The notes under the pieces are model-generated. The model was given only the letters and a program-made list of their open reading frames with translations, was not told where the DNA came from and ran no database searches. From NCBI RefSeq assembly GCF_000143415.4, contig NW_003314286.1:146433-185334 (forward strand): 38,902 nucleotides of DNA. The letters run 5' to 3'. The DNA is from Selaginella moellendorffii (Eukaryota > Streptophyta > Lycopodiopsida > Selaginellales > Selaginellaceae). The translations under genes and the position numbers were made by a program. This document shows positions 8,908 to 18,754 of this stretch, in pieces; position 1 is the first letter of the stretch; every line of letters starts with the position of its first letter.

Positions 8908-11580
8908 TCAAACCAACTCGTTCAAGAGCTTACGAAGGCTCTCGATCTTGGCAGGCGAGGTTTCTAGCATTTGCTCATACTCGACACGCTCCAGCCTTGG
9001 GTTTGGCTTCTGGCGTTTGTTTGTGTTCTTGTATTCTTCATCGCTGCTAATCACCTCTTCATCGCCAGACAGGTAGCTAATTCGAGCATGGATCACCTCT
9101 CTCAACGCATCTCTAGCAACATCGTCCCATTCCTTGGCTCTCTCGATCAAACTACTGTCGATCCAAATTGTTCTTCGAAGTCTCGCAGGCTCATCGTCCA
9201 TAAGTGCTAGAGAACCACTTCTTATGAGCTTAACTAGAGATTTCACCATTTTCTCATCGCCCAGCCATATCGCAGCTTCAAGCAGCTCCTTGCTCTCGCA
9301 TCCACACTTCTCGAACGCGCATGACAATAGCTCCAAAAAGAGCTGCGTCACCTTTTCATCTTTCTTCAAGCCAAACAGCCCTGCCGCTTTCTTCATGCTC
9401 ACCACCGTTTCTTCTAGATTATCGCTCTTCTTCACAGCTTCATGAAATTTCTCGTCCTGAGCCAAGAGCAGCACAAATGCCTCCTTGCTACTAATTTTCA
9501 TGTCTACGCAGCCAAAGATCTCCTCGAGGCTAATATCCTTGATAAAGCTCTTCCTTGCGAAGGCCATTGCAGCATCATGACACCCTTGAGACTCGAGTTT
9601 CACCGCAAAGTCCGCAACCTCTCCCAAAAACTCTCTCCTTCCTTTTTGCTGGAGCTTAGCCAGCTTTTCCTTCTTTTCCTTCTCTCTGTCACTTTTTTTT
9701 AAACTGTAATACCCATATCCATAGTCAAGCTCTTCTGCTCGTTTTTCCCACGAAACCTCGTAGATTTCCAGCTTCTTCTCCCAAAATTCTTCGATGCGAG
9801 AGAAGCTGCTCTCTCCCCACTTCTTCACTACCTGGACCAAACAGCTACAAGAAAAATAAGAAACCGCCGGTGCGATGCTCACAATCTTCCATGTCTCATC
9901 ATCACGTCCACACTCGACGAAAAAGCCCAGCAAGCATGTCAAGAACGCGTGGTCCTTGCAAACTTGATCATCGGCCAGCAGCTTCTGAGCGAAGATCACA
10001 GCCGCGTCCTGCAAGCCACTCTGGCTTAGATGCTCCGCAAACCTTAGAACCTCCGGCCACTTATTTTTCTCTTCCAAGAGCCCCTCAATCACCTTGCTAT
10101 AGCATTCGTCCCATCCATACTTGTGAACCGCTGCAACCATAGCCTGTGCTGTTTCCATGAGCTTAATCCCCCAGTTCTTCATCACCAAGAATGCTGCGTC
10201 ACGAAAGTCGTGCCTGACGCAAAACTCTAGCAGAGTTTCAAAAGACTTCTTGTATTCACTTGCGTTGATGGGGGGGCCTCTACTTTCCAAGGCAGATATG
10301 TATCGCTCTAAATCGCCGCTCGTCCGGCCAGGCTCGCGTTCGTGCTGCTCCTCGAGCAAGGTGACTACACATCTGACTGGCTGTCTGTTGCATAGCACGT
10401 CCACTATGTGCTCCTTCGGCCACACTACCAGAGCCGCGGTGTGATAAAACGAGTTTTTGTCACCGCCATGATTCCCATTGTATGGTTCGTATTCCTTAGC
10501 ATCTGGTGAATCGCCGAAAGGATCCTTGTCGGAATCCTGGCACCTCACGACCTCTGTGTCTAAATCCAAGCAACAGTCCCGGAAGTGCTCCAGTTTTCGA
10601 CCATCTATCGCTGTCCAGTTCTTGACGCTGTAGTTCGTCATTAAGCTGTCAAACACGTTGTTACGAGTCTTCTTCTTTACAATCGTGCAAAGATGGACGT
10701 CGAGAAAGCTTGTGCAGCTCAGCACAAGCGCCGCCACAACCCTGTCGTGTCCCTTGAGCCCCGCAAAGCTGAAGCTGTTGTTTGAGTACTTGTGACCAAG
10801 CGGAATCGCGAGCATCAGTGATGGCGTTCTCCTGGCCCATTCCTTCAGCTGGCTTTGAACGCTTCTCACTGTTGACAAGTAGTGTGGAACTTTTCCTGCA
10901 TCCACGTCTAGAAACTTTGCATTGCTGCGCACCAGGCTAAACACAAGGCAGAGCCTCGTCCCGGTCGTCACCTCGGCCAGCCTGTGATCGCAATCGCTGA
11001 AGAAAACCGTCTGGAAGTAGCCCGTCCTCGAAGCAGCACCAGAGAAATCAAAAGCTACACCCTTCTTCCCGTGACGAATTTCCAGCGCACCGCCCTCGTG
11101 CCCGGACTGCGTAGGGAGCTGCAAGATCATCGTCCCAAACATGCCCTCTTCCTTCTCGGTATCCTTGTGAAACTTGAAGTGGCCACCCCGTTCGTACAGC
11201 AGCAGCTTATAAAGTCTCACGTCCAAGCCAAGCGCGGCGGCGTCGATCCCCAGCTCCTCCATCGCGGGAACGGCCAAGTTGAGCACTACTGCCGAGAAAA
11301 AGTCTGGCATCTGGGGGCAGCTCACCTTGGACGCTTCGACTTGCCATGCGCGGCGGATGGTGGTGTCGAACAGCGTTTGGTCGCCCTTGCCGTAGGGTGC
11401 TTGCTGCGACACAGCCTTGAGCTTGAGGAAGCCATCGCTGAAGAGAGGGAGGGCGAGATCCCCAGCTCCCTCCACTCGCAAGGAGGTGGGCATGGGGAAT
11501 TTGGTTCCATCGACCTCGCCTCCAGTAGCAAACTTTGGACGAGAAGACCACAGTACTTTGAGAAGCGCCTCGTAGTCCAT
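8908..11580 (-). CDS. 2OG-Fe(II) oxygenase (prolyl-hydroxylase-like) large protein
   Basis: The open frame runs 11715-8908 (935 codons). I take the second methionine (11580, MDYEALLKVLW, 890 residues) as the start, because the 45 residues before it do not look like the family. Numbered from 11715, the N-terminal third is a double-stranded beta-helix oxygenase: LYKLLLYERGGHFKFHKDTE carries the iron ligands H183 and D185, DCDHRLAEVTTGTRLCLVF carries the third ligand H244 and the 2-oxoglutarate-binding R254. All catalytic residues are present. Related plant and fungal proteins hydroxylate proteins using O2 and 2-oxoglutarate, but the substrate here is unknown. The remaining ~650 residues are charged and helical-looking, possibly repeat-like (LLEFCVRHDFRDAAF, LLGFFVECGRDDETW). 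The C-terminus has a lysine/arginine-rich, probably nuclear, tail (NTNKRQKPNPR). No intron is needed. Pseudogene relatives are at 1660-2259 and 3765-5312. Confidence 0.88.
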   Translation of the reverse strand: MDYEALLKVLWSSRPKFATGGEVDGTKFPMPTSLRVEGAGDLALPLFSDGFLKLKAVSQQAPYGKGDQTLFDTTIRRAWQVEASKVSCPQMPDFFSAVVLNLAVPAMEELGIDAAALGLDVRLYKLLLYERGGHFKFHKDTEKEEGMFGTMILQLPTQSGHEGGALEIRHGKKGVAFDFSGAASRTGYFQTVFFSDCDHRLAEVTTGTRLCLVFSLVRSNAKFLDVDAGKVPHYLSTVRSVQSQLKEWARRTPSLMLAIPLGHKYSNNSFSFAGLKGHDRVVAALVLSCTSFLDVHLCTIVKKKTRNNVFDSLMTNYSVKNWTAIDGRKLEHFRDCCLDLDTEVVRCQDSDKDPFGDSPDAKEYEPYNGNHGGDKNSFYHTAALVVWPKEHIVDVLCNRQPVRCVVTLLEEQHEREPGRTSGDLERYISALESRGPPINASEYKKSFETLLEFCVRHDFRDAAFLVMKNWGIKLMETAQAMVAAVHKYGWDECYSKVIEGLLEEKNKWPEVLRFAEHLSQSGLQDAAVIFAQKLLADDQVCKDHAFLTCLLGFFVECGRDDETWKIVSIAPAVSYFSCSCLVQVVKKWGESSFSRIEEFWEKKLEIYEVSWEKRAEELDYGYGYYSLKKSDREKEKKEKLAKLQQKGRREFLGEVADFAVKLESQGCHDAAMAFARKSFIKDISLEEIFGCVDMKISSKEAFVLLLAQDEKFHEAVKKSDNLEETVVSMKKAAGLFGLKKDEKVTQLFLELLSCAFEKCGCESKELLEAAIWLGDEKMVKSLVKLIRSGSLALMDDEPARLRRTIWIDSSLIERAKEWDDVARDALREVIHARISYLSGDEEVISSDEEYKNTNKRQKPNPRLERVEYEQMLETSPAKIESLRKLLNELV

Positions 11581-11984
11581 GAAATAAACCTTAAAACAGA
11601 TTACTAGTAATTGCCCATGATTAAGGTTCATAAATAAGTAATGAACTTGGTTTTTCAAGCACTGGACTTTGCTGAACTCCACAAGTGCTGCGTGTACCGA
11701 GTTGCATTCTTCCATCCCGAATGCAAAGAGGCAGACAATTGCATCCAGGTCCAGCTACCCCCTTCAAGTAATTAAGCTCCATAGCCCGAGAGATTGCAGC
11801 TATGAAACCGGAAACCATTACACTGCAATGAGAGCTGCACTTGGATGAGAAATGCACCTCTCCCATCAGCATCCGCGCATTGCCATAACCTAGCCTAGAC
11901 TGTGAGCCAGCCAAGTCAGGGGTGCATTGGCCTTTCAAACAGAACTATGCTAGTTTACGAAGAGAAAAGAGGATGGGAAGAAGC

Positions 11985-12236
11985 TTTCACAGAAACCATA
12001 CCGTGTCAAACGTTGTAAACCAGAAGAAGGAGCTTGTTCCGAACAATCTTTCACACCCTTGTACCAGCCTCCAAAGCTTACCAAGTCTTCATCCCAAACT
12101 CTCCTCCTAGATCTTGAGATAAAAGAGAAACTCAGCACTCCTTTGCCAAAGTAACTCACTGTCCATGCAAGACGAGAGGACGAGCTAATAGCCCGTTGCT
12201 CCGGCGCAAAATGCAAGGTCCAGCCATGGAATACAC
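11985..12236 (+). repeat. Dispersed repeat X, copy 1
   Basis: Shares with 13010-13307 the blocks AGAAACCATACCGTRTCAAA, CCAGCCTCCAAAGCTTACCA and CACTGTCCATGCAAGACGAG in the same order, with a deletion in this copy between the last two. Origin unknown; possibly a duplicated gene 3' region. Confidence 0.75.
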
Positions 12237-12282
12237 GAAAATAATCCATGCCATTTGATTTTACGTTGGTATTGAATCAGTG

Positions 12283-12465
12283 TTGTGCCATGTAAGCTTA
12301 CTGCCAAGGTACAGTAGAGGTAAAAGAAATGGAGTAGGAGGTATGGTTACTCGGGTTGCTCCTCGTCGGTTACCCAGAAGTGTTAAGTCAGTATGGTCAA
12401 CCACCATGATAGCGCTTGGCAAAGGAGGCCCGATATTTTTTTGTAAAAGTTTGAAGTGATCTTCC
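12283..12465 (+). repeat. Dispersed repeat Y, copy 1
   Basis: Matches 15306-15612 in order: TGTTGTGCCATGTAAGCT, AAAAGAAATGGAGT, CCCAGWAGTGYTAAGTC, GTATGGTCAACC, GATAGCGCTTGG and GGAGGCCCGATAT. The second copy is longer, with extra sequence between the blocks. Confidence 0.75.
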
Positions 12466-13009
12466 ACATCTCACTGCTCTTCCTCCAGTAACGGCAACTT
12501 TATTTTCCACAAACCTTCACAATGAGCTGCTTGCCATCGTTGAGCTGCACGCCCCCAACTCGCACCAGCAGTCAATTTTGCACGAGGATCATCCTGGCGA
12601 GGAAACAGGAGCCATTTTGGTCTGAGGTTATTTTTTATTCTTGATCCATACTATTTTGATGTCTGTGAGAAACAGCGCCTTAAACCCGAAAAGCATATAT
12701 GCTCTCATTTGCATCTTCTTCACTGTTACTTCGTTCCATGTTCTATCTTATCTGCATCTTCATTGTTTGTGCCATAAAATTAGCATCAAGCGGTAGAAAC
12801 AAAAACTTTCGTTTACTGTTTTCAGGCACATTTCTGTCAAATGGCACCTCTTCTCGGTACTTACTGAGAGTCCCTGTGCCTCTGGCCGAGCGTTCGTCTC
12901 TGAGAGGTATTCTCCAAGGAAGCTGGAATGTAGGCTGTGACAAGAGCCAAAGTTTGAAAACTATGTTTTGTTCGCTCGTTTTGGCCTGCAAGGAGAATGG
13001 GAAACAATT

Positions 13010-13307
13010 ATCGAAGAAACCATACCGTATCAAACGAAGCCATTGTTGTAAACTAGAGGAAGAAGCTTGTGGCGAACAACTTGTTCTTCTTCTACGTCCT
13101 TGAACCAGCCTCCAAAGCTTACCAAGTCTTCATCCTGGACTTTCCTCCTGCATGAGCGTGATCTTCACCGCAAACGAAAACCAAAGACCTTGCGTGGTTT
13201 GTGCTCAGCAAGCGCGCTCCATCGCCAAAGTAGCTCACTGTCCATGCAAGACGAGAGGACGAGCTACTAGCCGGTTGCTCGGCGCAAAGTGCAAGGCCCG
13301 GCCATGG
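13010..13307 (+). repeat. Dispersed repeat X, copy 2
   Basis: Longer partner of 11985-12236; it has about 50 extra bases between the shared blocks. Confidence 0.75.
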
Positions 13308-14172
13308 TGGACAGTCCTGGATTCACAACAATACAAACTCATGGAAGTCAAGAGGAAAGAACTACTTACGCGTCTCCAGCAGCGAGTTCTCTGTAAGTTT
13401 CGATCGAGTATCCCCTTCGCTCCAAGTTGTCCATCCCTCGGCTCGATTACCAATACGGCAGAGCAGAGTCCGTGTGAGAAACGCACGCAAAGAGGAGCGT
13501 GGAGTCTGTTTGTGACGTGAAATCCAAAACGCGAGGAAGGATTTTGTTGAGATCAGAGTGCCAGTTGGTGACATTGAATCCTGGGAGCTTGATGAAGAGA
13601 CAATCCTGGTACAAGCGAACCTACGAATCCAGAGACGAAGTTTTTATCTTAGAAGAAGGAAAACGAAAAGCTTATCGATCGACCCTGTTTGATCCCAGGA
13701 GCTCCGCTGCGGCCTGCAGACTCAAGGGTGGAAGACGAATTCGTCCAGAGAAGAAGCTCTTCGGTGGAAATGGAAGAAACCAAGTTCGTCATAACAAGAG
13801 AGAAAAGATGATTATCCAAAGATATGGACGCTCTGGGCTACGCAAATCGATGCCCGGGCACAGCACCGAGACGCGGTGTTTGTAAGCCGCAAGCATTTCT
13901 TTACATTTGGGCATGGATCCTGCCTGAGAACCTTGATCTCACCGCTGGGGAACAATCCCCGGGGAAGAACAGCTCCAAACTATAGAACAGAGGAGCGGAA
14001 TTGGCGAGTTTGGATGGATGATCCATTCCTCCTCTCTTCCTTCTCGCGCAACGAGCAGCACGTAGAAGATTTCCCTCGCAGGATTGCCAATGTCGATCGA
14101 CTGATGTCCGTAAAAAAAAAAAAAGACACGACGAGTACACGTGGACGCCTATGATTCCTCGCTACGCTCAGG

Positions 14173-14240
14173 ATTCCAGGATTGCCGTATGACATGATGA
14201 TTGACGTGTGGAGCTTCGCTTGCATTCTTGCTGGGGCAAG
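14173..14240 (+). pseudogene. Fragment of a DYRK-like protein kinase
   Basis: Plus-strand reading from 14173 gives IPGLPYDMMIDVWSFACILA. This closely resembles kinase subdomain IX of DYRK-type kinases (LGLPYD..IDLWSLGCILAEL), including the invariant D and the W-S pair. The sequence on either side no longer reads as kinase. It is about 23 codons without the catalytic loop, so it is only a scrap, and it sits just upstream of the PPR pseudogene. Confidence 0.5.
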
Positions 14241-14299
14241 GCTATGGCTGTGTTCCAGAGCGTCGGCGCAAGAATAGAACGCTATAATCTTGGCATTTG

Positions 14300-15250
14300 C
14301 CTAGGCTGGGGATTTCTCCATGGCGAAAGATCCCCTTGACGCAATGCCTGCTCCCAATATTGTGTCGTGGAAACTATGCCGAAAACATACGTGGATGCAT
14401 GTAACCTTGACTGGCCGAAGCGACTCTTTGCGATTATGCCAGAGCGAAGCTCAATCACCTGGAGCGTGATGCTTCAAGCATTTGCATGGTATGGGCATGT
14501 ACAAGATGGCGAGAAACCACACTCGACGATCCCAGTTGCGCCGATCACTCCAAGATCGACAAAGCTCGAGCAGTGTTTGATGCTTTGGCGTGCCTGGACA
14601 TGGTCTCCTGGAACACCATGCTCGCTTGCTACGCACCACTGCAAAGATTTCTTTGAGAAAATGCCCGGCCCCAACCTGGTGTCTTACATCACTCTCTTGT
14701 CCTCACTGGTCAGCTGCAGATTATCCGGGGAAGCAGTGAAAATCTTCGTCGAAATGCCAGAGATAAACGCTGTGACGTCCACTGTGATGATGCAAGCTTA
14801 TGGGCGGGAAGGCCAGCTTGCCAGTGCCAGGGACATCTACGAGACAATGCCGGATCGCAACTCAGTGGCTCTCATCACCGTGATCTTGGAGCTCGCACAG
14901 CCCAATCCTTGAGAACAGCCTTTGAGCCTTTGAGCCTTTGAGGCCTGGAGCTCGATCATCGCGGCCTATGTCCAGAACGGACGCGTGAGCGAGGCACTGG
15001 ATCTCTTTCGAGAGATGCATCTTTCTGGCTTTCAAGCCAGACGAGACCATCTTCACAACAATTCTAGCAGCGGCGGCGAGCCAGCTCGAGCAGTGTTGCC
15101 GAGATTTTTGTCCATGATCGCAGACTTTGGGATCTCTCCCAGGGCGAGTCAGCTGGAGCAATCCATGCCATTTGTTCCACAGCCGGGCTTGTGGATGATT
15201 CTTCTGGGTGGAAAATCCATCGAAATGAAAAGGTTGTCGAAATGTCGGCT
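14300..15250 (+). pseudogene. PPR pseudogene, frameshifted
   Basis: Several PPR motifs are readable in different plus-strand frames: NIVSW near 14355, ERSSITWSVMLQAF (about 14440), IDKARAVFDALACLDMVSWN (14550-14615), FFEKMPGPNLVSYITLLSSL (about 14650-14705), AYGREGQLASARDIYETMPD (about 14795-14855) and AYVQNGRVSEALDLFREMHL (about 14965-15025). No single frame joins them, so frameshifts and small deletions are needed. This is a decayed PLS-class gene, probably unable to make a product. Its motif style (MPxRNxVxW) differs from the intact gene at 5438-7876, so it is a separate family member. Confidence 0.85.
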
Positions 15251-15305
15251 GGTACTTGGATAATGCCAGGTTGACAACCGACAATCCTAATCATCCCAGA
15301 GATGC

Positions 15306-15612
15306 GGGTGTTGTGCCATGTAAGCTGAAAACCTATCCCACGAGCCAAGGCGCAGTAGAGGAACAGCGGTATAAAAGAAATGGAGTTGCAAGAAGGGTTA
15401 ATCCGGGAGAGCCTGAAAGGGCGCTTGCATCCCTCGGGTTGCTTAGTAAATGGGGTCGCTGACCCTTGACCACTTGGCCCCCCTCGTCGGTGACCCAGTA
15501 GTGCTAAGTCGGTATGGTCAACCCCACCGTGACCTACCGGATAGCGCTTGGTACCCAGGGCGCCCAAGGAGGCCCGATATCTTTTGCAACATTTCTTTGA
15601 TCTTCCTTTCTG
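15306..15612 (+). repeat. Dispersed repeat Y, copy 2
   Basis: Longer partner of 12283-12465; it follows directly after the end of the PPR pseudogene. Confidence 0.75.
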
Positions 15613-16555
15613 GAATTTCTTGGTCCCCCAGGCCTTGAAGTATTTTCCACTCATTTGATAGGAAACAAATGTTTGGATTCTTCAGTGCTCAAGTTTGCGA
15701 GACCATCAAAGCTCAACCTAATGCGTTGTGTAGATGACGCTTCTCTCTCTCTCTTTTTTCCGAGGATGGCTCTTTCAAGGGCCTGAGAAACGATAGAGGA
15801 TTGTGCTCCAAACGTTACACTTCTTTGCAAGTTGGGCAGGTGTTAGCGATTATGACGAAGGGTCTCCAAGCTAGAGAGGCTTGACGAGGGATGTCTTCTG
15901 CAAGAACAATAGCATGGATGAGGCTAACAGAGAAGAGTTCACTAGGCTTTCCACTGACAAGGATGATAGAATAAATAATCCATGCCGAACCGGTAAAAAT
16001 AAAGGTAAAAGTTATAAATTAAGATTAGAATTAATATCTTTTCACAATCCTTTATATGCTAACATTTATTGTTTTATTAGCAAACATCTTTTTTGTTTTT
16101 CTTTCTTGTGATTTTTAGCCAATTCACCATAGGTCTCATGTTCTCATTTTTGCTGTAGTTATTTTCATGGCTCAAATTGCTTGTTAAATTATGCCAACCT
16201 CCTCTACCAAAAGCAATTGGAAGTTCTTGTTCTCCCCCAATGTGTCTTCATTAGAAGCAGTTGTCTACTTGTTATGCAATCATTCAGACCTAAAATGGTG
16301 AGTGCAAAAAGGGAAATTAGTTTGAAAATGTGGCACCCAAATAACTTTGTTAGACTGGGCAATTGATTCCATGTCTAGCTCTACACACTCAAAAACTCAC
16401 ATATAAGACCATAAACTCCTCCACACTGTGTAAAATAACTAAGGGTTCTACTGTATAACAATGTAGGGTCAATGTTGGTATGCAATTGTAGAAGCGGAAG
16501 TTCTTACCATAATCTAATAGGGTTATCAAGTAAATCCTTGCATCCTATGATTAGA
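15613..16555. other. Intergenic, no clear gene
   Basis: No recognised coding sequence. A short plus-strand frame from 15881 (MTRDVFCKNNSMDEANREEF) is followed near 15990 by a possible splice donor (GGTAAAAATAAAGG) and AT-rich sequence. It could be a stray exon, but I cannot place it in a family. Confidence 0.4.
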
Positions 16556-17720
16556 GTGATGTACTCAGCTTCTGCAGAGGAGAGTTTTGTTTTCAACTTG
16601 TCCAACTAATTGCTGCCCAATAGAGCATCAGACAAAAGCTTGTGGACCTACACCCCTTATTTGTGGCCCAAGTAGCATCAGTAAAACACTCAAGCTGGCT
16701 ATTGCTGTTGGAGTAACATAAGCATTTGTCCATAATTCCTTTCAAGTACTGTAGGATGTGCTTAGCAGCTTTCCAATGAGTAGTGCATGGGCGGGCACTA
16801 AATTGGCTTAGGATTATTGTGGCATAGCATATCTCAAGCCATAAATACATGAGACAGCCAATCAAGCTTCTAAAGGGAACATTTTCGTCCAGAGGCTCCC
16901 TTGCATCTTGATGGGAGGACAAGCTGTAGGTGTGCACACTAGATGGCAATTCTTCATTCCAAATTGTTCCAAGAGGGATTCCACATAGTGCCTTTGATGC
17001 AACTTCAAGGTTTACTCCTTCATGTATCATTCTATTTGGATTCCCAAAAATGTCTTGACTTCCTCAAAGTCTTTCACCTGGAAACATCTAGCCAAAGATG
17101 CCTTTAGTGCCGAGATGGCACTATATTTGCCCCCCAACAATGAGGAGGTCATTGATATACAATACAATGACAATTATGGCATCACTATAGCTTTTAATAT
17201 AGATGTTCGAGTTTGCCAAGGCACGACAAAAACCTTCTTCATGCAAGGCCACATCAAAATTTTGATACCAAATACAAGAAGCTTTCTTGAGATTATATAG
17301 AGCCTTTTTGAGCTTCTATGCTTTCCCGGAAATCTCATGGGTGTAAAACCCAAGTGGTATATGTATTAAAATGTCTTCATTAAGATCACCATAGAGAAAA
17401 GTTGTTTTCACATCCATTTGGTGAACTTTCCACTTATGGGCATTCATTACCACCACAATTGTTTACACACTAGCCATTTTGATAACTAGTGAGAAAGTTT
17501 TGCTATAGCCCACACCTCACACTTGTGTGTGAATTTTGCAACCAAGTGTGTTTTTTGTAGTGGGGAGCACTACCATTGGCATCAAATGTCCTTTTGAAAA
17601 CCTGCTTATTGTTAACAAACCTTTGGTCTAGGGGAGGCACACATTCTATAAATGTGTTGTTCTTGACCAAGGCATCCATCTCATCCTTGATGGCCTTTGT
17701 CCATAAGTGAGACTTTAAAC
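16556..17720 (-). pseudogene. Ty1/copia reverse transcriptase-RNase H remnant
   Basis: Read on the minus strand: EMDALVKNNTFIECVPPLDQ (about 17690-17620) is the start of a copia reverse transcriptase. PFRSLIGCLMYL, HWKAAKHILQYLKGI and LECFTDATWATNKGCRSTSF (about 16890-16640) are the RT-RNase H connection and RNase H domain. SSAEAEYI-like sequence follows near 16580-16555. Many stops and frameshifts lie between these islands and no LTR is visible on either side, so this is a dead fragment of a copia element that once copied itself through RNA. Confidence 0.9.
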
Positions 17721-17814
17721 CACCTACAACTTCATTATAGGTTGAGGGGACATTCTAATTAACAAATATACAAAGCTTAGCTTCATTTTGGCAAATGTGA
17801 GACACAAATCCCTA

Positions 17815-18200
17815 ACCCTTGAGATGGACCCAAAATGGAGTTTGAGATGGACCCGAGATAAACCCGAGATGGAGTCCAAGATGGAGTTCGAGATGGACCC
17901 GAGATAAACACGAGATGGAGTCTAAGATGGAGTTCGAGATGGACCCGAGATAAACCTGAGATGGAGTCCAAGATGGAGTTCGAGATGGACCTAAGATGGA
18001 CCTAAGATGGAGTTCAAGATGGACCTGAGATGGAGTCCGAGATGAACCCGAGATGGAGTTTGAGATGGACCCGAGATGGAGTCTGAGATGGACCTGAGAT
18101 GGAGTTCGAGATGGACCTGAGATGGAGTCCGAGATGGAATCCAAGATGAAACTTGAGATGGAGTTCGAGATGGACCCAAGATGGAGTCCGAGTCTGAAAC
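17815..18200. repeat. 12-bp minisatellite (GAGATGGANNYN)n
   Basis: About 30 diverged copies of a 12-base unit with constant GAGATGGA followed by CCC/GTC/GTT variants, some units decayed to GAGATAAA. It abuts the assembly gap, which probably exists because the array could not be assembled. Open frames across it are a consequence of the 3n unit length and I do not call them genes. Confidence 0.92.
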
Positions 18201-18250
18201 TGAGAGCAAGACTAAGACCGAGTCCAAGTCCGAATAATAATACAGGCTGT

Positions 18251-18350
18251 NNNNNNNNNNNNNNNNNNNNNNNNNNNNNNNNNNNNNNNNNNNNNNNNNN
18301 NNNNNNNNNNNNNNNNNNNNNNNNNNNNNNNNNNNNNNNNNNNNNNNNNN
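18251..18350. other. Assembly gap (100 N)
   Basis: Exactly 100 N, the usual placeholder for a gap of unknown size. The sequence on the two sides should not be assumed contiguous. Confidence 0.99.
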
Positions 18351-18565
18351 GTTGGATCCCAGTGGAGCTAGTTTGGCCAAGAAAGGTTAGTTTGGCCTAT
18401 GAAGGCTGTACCAAAGTGTTGGGTGATAGGGTAACCACTAGGAAGTCTAAGGCTAGAGGAATATGGACCGATAAGCAGGGTAGCTCGGTGAAGTGTTCAA
18501 GAACTGACTCTAGTTCCCCTGGGAGATCAAATGGTCGATAATCCTAATCTAAATGTGGGTGGCAC

Positions 18566-18754
18566 TGTTGGGGGAAGGAGGGGTGCCTCCCCCAACGCTC
18601 GCTCAAACACGAGAAATGCTTCATAGCTCTTTGCAAAATGCCCCTTCCTTTGCCCTTGTGAGGCAAGGGTTTTATACAAGGAAGATGGGGAATATTTTGA
18701 GAACCAGAATATTCCCTTTCTCTCTCTCACTCTCCTAGTGGCCACGCCCTAACA
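18566..18754 (+). mobile_element. Probable LTR (3' or solo)
   Basis: Begins TGTTGGGGG and ends CCCTAACA, giving TGTT/AACA termini, and is preceded by the purine-rich GTGGGTGG. It contains GGTTTTATACAAGG, a possible TATA box. No target duplication matches on the two sides, and the interior of the element would lie towards the gap. Confidence 0.4.

Larger units (their letters stand above)
11716..14160. other. Repeat-bearing intergenic region
   Basis: No reading frame here looks convincingly coding. The region contains two diverged copies of one non-coding repeat (about 11985-12236 and 13010-13307) and one copy of another (12283-12465), annotated separately. A plus-strand frame at 13499-13885 is basic and of unknown nature; I do not call it a gene. 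Confidence 0.5.

Noticed and set aside
10984-11607. 207-codon plus-strand frame opposite the oxygenase
   Set aside because: Shadow of the real minus-strand gene, whose catalytic residues are intact.
11581-11715. Extra 45 N-terminal codons of the oxygenase frame
   Set aside because: No resemblance to the family; the pseudogene copies do not extend into it. A transcript could overturn this.
13499-13885. 128-codon plus-strand frame as a gene
   Set aside because: Basic, without any recognisable motif, in a repeat-rich interval; no support beyond being open.
17812-18541. Open frames on both strands across the minisatellite
   Set aside because: The repeat unit is a multiple of three, so frames stay open by construction; one also spans the N gap.
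18566-18754. Solo LTR with target duplication
   Set aside because: The flanking five bases do not match, so only a probable LTR is claimed.
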